A stretch of DNA of 10,005 bases from CANHEE01 sp043777755 (lineage in GTDB: Bacteria > Bacteroidota > Bacteroidia > Chitinophagales > Saprospiraceae), in assembly GCA_043777755.1 (NCBI GenBank), contig JAYWHK010000142.1:1-10005 (forward strand), read 5' to 3'. The notes under the pieces are model-generated. The model ran no database searches, had not been told where the DNA came from, and worked only from the letters and a program-made list of their open reading frames with translations. Shown in pieces: positions 6,943 through 10,005 of the stretch (the stretch's first letter is position 1; every line of letters begins with the position of its first letter). Made by a program: the position numbers and the translations under genes.

Positions 6943-9372
6943 ATGCAAAAAATAAATAAAAATTGGCAAAAAAAATCTGAAGTAAGCGCATTTGACCGTT
7001 ACGAAGATGTCTATGAAACGTTTGAATTTAAAGGATTTTCACACAAAGAAAAAAAAGAAAATACGCTCGTTTTCACCGCCGAAAATGGCGTGACACTTCA
7101 AATTTCTGCCCTAAAAGCAAAGGCAAAAGCAAGCATTACACGCTGCACTTTTGCGCATCCATTGCAGCAATTTGATGATTTTTCTTATGCTGTCGAAAAC
7201 GATAAAAAACAAACAATCAATTCTGATACACTTGAAAAAAATCTTGCAAAAAATGGTGATTTAACCTTTGGTAATTTTTTAAAAATAACTGATTATCAAG
7301 CCATTAGTACTTTTTTAAAAGGAACAATTGATGTAAAAGCCAACATCGTTTTGGCTGAAAACGATGCCATTTTTGGATTGGGCGACAAGACAGGCAACCT
7401 CAATCTGCGTGGCTCGTATTACTCAAATTGGTGTACAGATGCTTTCGCTGCCGACAAAAAAAGCAACGAACTTTACCGTGCGATTCCTTTCTTTTGTGTC
7501 CAAACAGAAACTGCTTGTTACGGTGTTTTTTTCGATAATACTTTCAAGACTTATTTTGATTTTGGAAAAACAAAATCAGATACGCTGACCTTTGGTGCAG
7601 ATGGCGGAATTATGGACTTTTACATGATACAAGCACCTGATTTACTGCAAGTTGTACAAAATTATACAATGCTTACAGGTACGCCTGAGTTACCACCGAT
7701 TTGGGCTTTGGGCTATCATCAATGCCGTTGGAGTTACTATCCAGAATCTCGTGTAAAAGAGATTGCAAAGGATTTTCGCCGCCAAAACATCCCTTGTGAT
7801 TCGCTGTATTTGGACATTGATTACATGGACGGCTACCGTTGTTTTACCGTGAACGAAAGCTATTTTCCAAACTTAAAAAAATTAATTTCCGACCTCAAAA
7901 AAGACAATTTTGAAACGGTTGTGATGATAGATTGCGGTATTTTTATAGACAATAAATATCAAGTTTATTCTGACGGAGTAAAAGAAAATGTTTTCTTAAA
8001 ACGTGGAAATGGAGAGTTGGCGATTGGTCCAGTTTGGCCTCAACGCTGTGTTTTTCCAGATTATACCAATCCTCGAATCCGTCAATGGTGGTCAAAACAG
8101 TACGAAGAATTTTGTAAAGACCTGAAAGTCAGTGGCTTCTGGAACGACATGAACGAGCCAGCCGTTTTCAATGTCAAAAGCATGAGTTTCCTTGACGACC
8201 TTCAACACGATTACGACGGACATCCGACAAACCACGCCAAAGCACACAATGTATATGGTATGCAAATGTCAAGGGCAAGTTTGGACGGTTTGAAAAAACA
8301 CCAACCTAAAAAACGTCCGTTTTTATTGTGCCGAGCAACTTACAGTGGCGGACAGCGTTACGCTTCGATTTGGACTGGCGACAACGTTTCGGATTGGGAA
8401 GGTTTGCGTTTGGCGAATTTGCAAGTACAGCGTTTGTCGGTGTCGGGATTTAGTTTTACAGGGTCTGATATTGGCGGTTTTGCAGGTCGTCCAGATGGCG
8501 AATTGATGGTTCGTTGGTTGCAACTGGCGGTTTTTCATCCTTTGATGCGGGTCCATTCGATGGGAAATCATGCCGATGGCGCAGCGATGGTGGACGAAGA
8601 ACTCGTCAAAGCTGCCGACGCTGTGGACAGAATGGATCAAGAACCTTGGAGTTTTGGCGAGCCTTTCACGGCTGGCGCACGCAAAGCGATTGAGTTGCGT
8701 TACCGCCTTCTACCCTACTTGTACAATGCGTTTTTTGAGTACGTACAACAGCAAACGCCAATTGTGCAAAGTCGTTTTTTAAGAGAAAAAAACAGGCTTT
8801 CAGAAGAGCGTGATTTTTATTTTGGCGAACATATTTTTGTTAGTCCAATTATGAAAACAGGCGCAAAATCTCAAAAAATTGAGTTTCCAGAAGGCGATTG
8901 GTTTGATTTTTACAATGAAAAAAAATACACAGGAAGCGTCACGTACAAAGTCAATGACGACGAAATTCCATTTTTTATAAAAGCTGGAACACTACTTCCT
9001 CTTGCGCCCGTCCGACAAAGTACAAAGGAAAAAATCACGCTCATGGATTTGAATTTTTACATTGGCGAAGAAAATTCTTACGAACAACTTTGGTACGAAG
9101 ACAATGGCGAACAGGTCAATCCAAACGAAAGTGATTACCTAAAACGCCATTTTGAAATAGAAAAAACAGCACAAAAAATCAGTATTACACAAACTACCGC
9201 TGGTTTTTATACGCCCGATTATGCAACGTATCGCTTCAAAATCATTGGTTTGAAAGCAAAAAACATCAAAATCGAAGTAGAAGACAAGGGTGAATGGGAA
9301 ATTTTGTCCTATCCATCAGAAGGATTGGAAATTCCAGAAAGATTCGGAAAATTGACAGTGCGGTGGTCGTAA
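6943..9372 (+). CDS. GH31 family alpha-glucosidase, cytoplasmic
   Basis: Retaining exo-acting alpha-glucosidase of glycoside hydrolase family 31, expected to release glucose from maltose or malto-oligosaccharides; exact substrate is inferred. The 809 residues are full length for the family. The N-terminal beta-sandwich (to about 245) includes FGLGDKTGNLNLRG (144-157) and LYRAIPF (177-183). The (beta/alpha)8 barrel starts near PPIWALGYHQCRWSYYP (251-267) and has LYLDIDYMDG (288-297). The nucleophile is Asp402 in GFWNDMNEP, and the acid/base is Asp480 in WTGDN. Active-site HPLMRVHSMG (532-541) and PWSFGEP complete the signature. The C-terminal beta domains contain LWYEDNGE (716-723), as in the DUF5110 region. 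There is no signal peptide, lipobox or T9SS tail, so it should act in the cytoplasm. Start at ATG 6943 has no Shine-Dalgarno. No SusC/SusD or other glycan gene is adjacent, so context does not narrow the substrate. Another GH31 activity, such as alpha-xylosidase or a transglucosidase, is not excluded. Confidence 0.93.
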   Translation: MQKINKNWQKKSEVSAFDRYEDVYETFEFKGFSHKEKKENTLVFTAENGVTLQISALKAKAKASITRCTFAHPLQQFDDFSYAVENDKKQTINSDTLEKNLAKNGDLTFGNFLKITDYQAISTFLKGTIDVKANIVLAENDAIFGLGDKTGNLNLRGSYYSNWCTDAFAADKKSNELYRAIPFFCVQTETACYGVFFDNTFKTYFDFGKTKSDTLTFGADGGIMDFYMIQAPDLLQVVQNYTMLTGTPELPPIWALGYHQCRWSYYPESRVKEIAKDFRRQNIPCDSLYLDIDYMDGYRCFTVNESYFPNLKKLISDLKKDNFETVVMIDCGIFIDNKYQVYSDGVKENVFLKRGNGELAIGPVWPQRCVFPDYTNPRIRQWWSKQYEEFCKDLKVSGFWNDMNEPAVFNVKSMSFLDDLQHDYDGHPTNHAKAHNVYGMQMSRASLDGLKKHQPKKRPFLLCRATYSGGQRYASIWTGDNVSDWEGLRLANLQVQRLSVSGFSFTGSDIGGFAGRPDGELMVRWLQLAVFHPLMRVHSMGNHADGAAMVDEELVKAADAVDRMDQEPWSFGEPFTAGARKAIELRYRLLPYLYNAFFEYVQQQTPIVQSRFLREKNRLSEERDFYFGEHIFVSPIMKTGAKSQKIEFPEGDWFDFYNEKKYTGSVTYKVNDDEIPFFIKAGTLLPLAPVRQSTKEKITLMDLNFYIGEENSYEQLWYEDNGEQVNPNESDYLKRHFEIEKTAQKISITQTTAGFYTPDYATYRFKIIGLKAKNIKIEVEDKGEWEILSYPSEGLEIPERFGKLTVRWS

Positions 9373-9443
9373 AATAGATAAAAAAAACCGTTGCAGGATT
9401 TCAAGTACCAATAATGCTTAACAAGTTAGTAATTCTATTGATT

Positions 9444-9613
9444 TTCTGAAAACTACGGAGAAGTTTTTGCGTAGTTAAAAGAGATATTTTTGCAAAAAAT
9501 ATTTCTTTCTCTGCGTTCTCTGCGCCTTTGCATGAAATTATTTTTAGACCACGCAGAGGCGCAGAGTTTGTTCAAAAATCTACGATTTTTAAACTTCTCC
9601 GTAGTTTTCAGAA
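9444..9613. repeat. 170-bp palindromic element with perfect 23-bp terminal inverted repeats (MITE- or REP-like)
   Basis: The arm 9444-9466 (begins TTCTGAAAACTACGGAG) is the exact reverse complement of 9591-9613. Inside are nested palindromes. CGTAG 9470-9474 pairs with CTACG 9580-9584. ATATTTTT 9484-9491 pairs with AAAAATAT 9495-9502. AAAAATC 9574-9580 pairs with GATTTTT 9584-9590. The GC-rich CTCTGCGCC 9518-9526 pairs with GGCGCAGAG 9558-9566. It encodes no protein. A perfect 23-bp inverted pair 124 bases apart is far beyond chance, so it is a defined unit. No exact target duplication is visible: GAT occurs at 9440-9442 and 9614-9616, but one base is out of register on the left. It may be a non-autonomous mobile element, a REP/BIME-type repeat or a structured 3' region. 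Confidence 0.75.
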
Positions 9614-9692
9614 GATGCTATTTTTAATGGTGAAAAAAGAAAATTTTCGCTTTTGACGAGTGCGATTGGAAAATTCTAAAGTTGAGTGTATT

Positions 9693-9727
9693 AAAAAAAA
9701 TAGCCTATCGTTTTGATACGATAGGCT
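9693..9727 (-). terminator. Intrinsic terminator for the minus-strand gene
   Basis: AGCCTATCGT (9702-9711) and ACGATAGGCT (9718-9727) form a perfect 10-bp stem with a six-base loop. On the minus strand the hairpin is followed by eight T's (A-run 9693-9700 on the plus strand). The plus-strand side has no T-run after the stem, so it works only for transcription coming from the right. It lies 65 bases beyond the stop codon of the truncated minus-strand gene, which supports that gene being real. Confidence 0.85.
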
Positions 9728-9792
9728 CAGACTCAAAATGAAAAAAATTTAATCCATTACTTAGGATTTATACAATTGCTCTAAATGAAATT

Positions 9793-10005
9793 TTATTTTG
9801 CTTCTTTTTTCAAAAGACATTTGCAGTTTTTGAGCATATTGTTGTTGATAATGTCATTGGCGGCTTGAACATCGTTTGGGTAATCGTAGCGGTAGCCACA
9901 ATTGTATATTTCTAAAAAAGGGTCAAAATCAATGATTGATTTTAATAAATCTGCTTCTTTGGGTATATTTGTCAGTTTTGAGTAAGTGGCGTAGTCGTAA
10001 GAAAG
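9793..10005 (-). CDS. C-terminal fragment of an unrecognised protein (gene continues past the right edge)
   Basis: The minus strand reads open from the window edge to a TAA at 9793-9795, giving 70 residues that begin LSYDYATYSKLTNIPKEADL and end NMLKNCKCLLKKEAK. The 5' end, start codon and any signal peptide lie outside the window. The sequence looks like real protein: it mixes charged and aromatic residues, with NCGYRYDYPNDV in the middle and a lysine-rich tail with a CKC pair. A well-placed terminator follows in the same direction. I do not recognise a family, and no function is proposed. It is convergent with the GH31 gene and so not in an operon with it. Confidence 0.72.
   Translation of the reverse strand, partial: LSYDYATYSKLTNIPKEADLLKSIIDFDPFLEIYNCGYRYDYPNDVQAANDIINNNMLKNCKCLLKKEAK

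Larger units (their letters stand above)
9373..9792. other. Convergent intergenic region with palindromic element and minus-strand terminator
   Basis: This 420-base gap separates the GH31 gene (+) from the truncated minus-strand gene. It contains the 170-bp inverted-repeat element (9444-9613) and the hairpin at 9702-9727. No plus-strand intrinsic terminator is evident directly after the GH31 stop, so the hairpins of the palindromic element may serve that purpose by default. The flanks 9373-9443 and 9614-9692 show no gene; the only ATG-started frame seen in them, at 9627-9656, is nine codons long. Confidence 0.75.

Noticed and set aside
8323..8782. Open frames on either strand within the GH31 gene (also 7364-7588)
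   Set aside because: They overlap the conserved GH31 barrel, including the Asp480 region, and their translations have no recognisable features.
9440..9616. GAT on both sides of the palindromic element as a target-site duplication
   Set aside because: The left GAT is separated from the inverted repeat by one base while the right one is adjacent, and a 3-bp match in AT-rich DNA is weak evidence.
9627..9656. Nine-codon frame MVKKENFRF after the palindromic element
   Set aside because: It is too short, has no ribosome-binding or promoter signal, and lies in a convergent intergenic gap.
1..10005. CRISPR arrays, tRNA or rRNA genes, toxin-antitoxin pairs or defence genes
   Set aside because: No regularly spaced repeats, tRNA-like cloverleaf or relevant protein motifs were found by reading the intergenic regions; the coding space is accounted for by the three genes listed.

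Overview
The window looks like a piece of a low-GC member of the Bacteroidota, probably a gliding-type lineage (Cytophagia/Saprospiria-like), although no marker gene fixes the species. The evidence is a giant secreted protein ending in a CHU_C-type (gliding-motility-associated, type B type IX secretion) sorting domain, a SprB-type repeat, a promoter matching the Bacteroidota consensus TTG-N19-TAnnTTTG, start codons without Shine-Dalgarno sequences, and very AT-rich intergenic DNA.

Layout. Positions 1-356 are AT-rich non-coding DNA ending in a good promoter. Positions 405-6716 (+) encode a 2103-residue exported, Cys-rich, multi-Ig/PKD surface protein. Its centre is three tandem copies of a roughly 280-residue composite module. 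A strong intrinsic terminator follows at 6741-6782. A 160-base leader then carries small TTTAGAAT repeats and weak promoter candidates. Positions 6943-9372 (+) encode an intact, apparently cytoplasmic GH31 alpha-glucosidase with all expected catalytic motifs. The convergent intergenic region 9373-9792 holds a 170-bp palindromic element with perfect 23-bp inverted ends, and a terminator that serves the minus strand. Positions 9793-10005 (-) are the last 70 codons of a gene running in from the right edge, of unrecognised family.

The three genes do not form an evident pathway. The giant protein and the glucosidase are separated by a terminator and are probably transcribed independently; the third gene is convergent. 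No defence system, CRISPR array, RNA gene or transposase is visible. The most unusual items are the palindromic element, which may be a non-autonomous mobile repeat, and the triplicated composite module in the giant protein. I found no convincing previously undescribed system.
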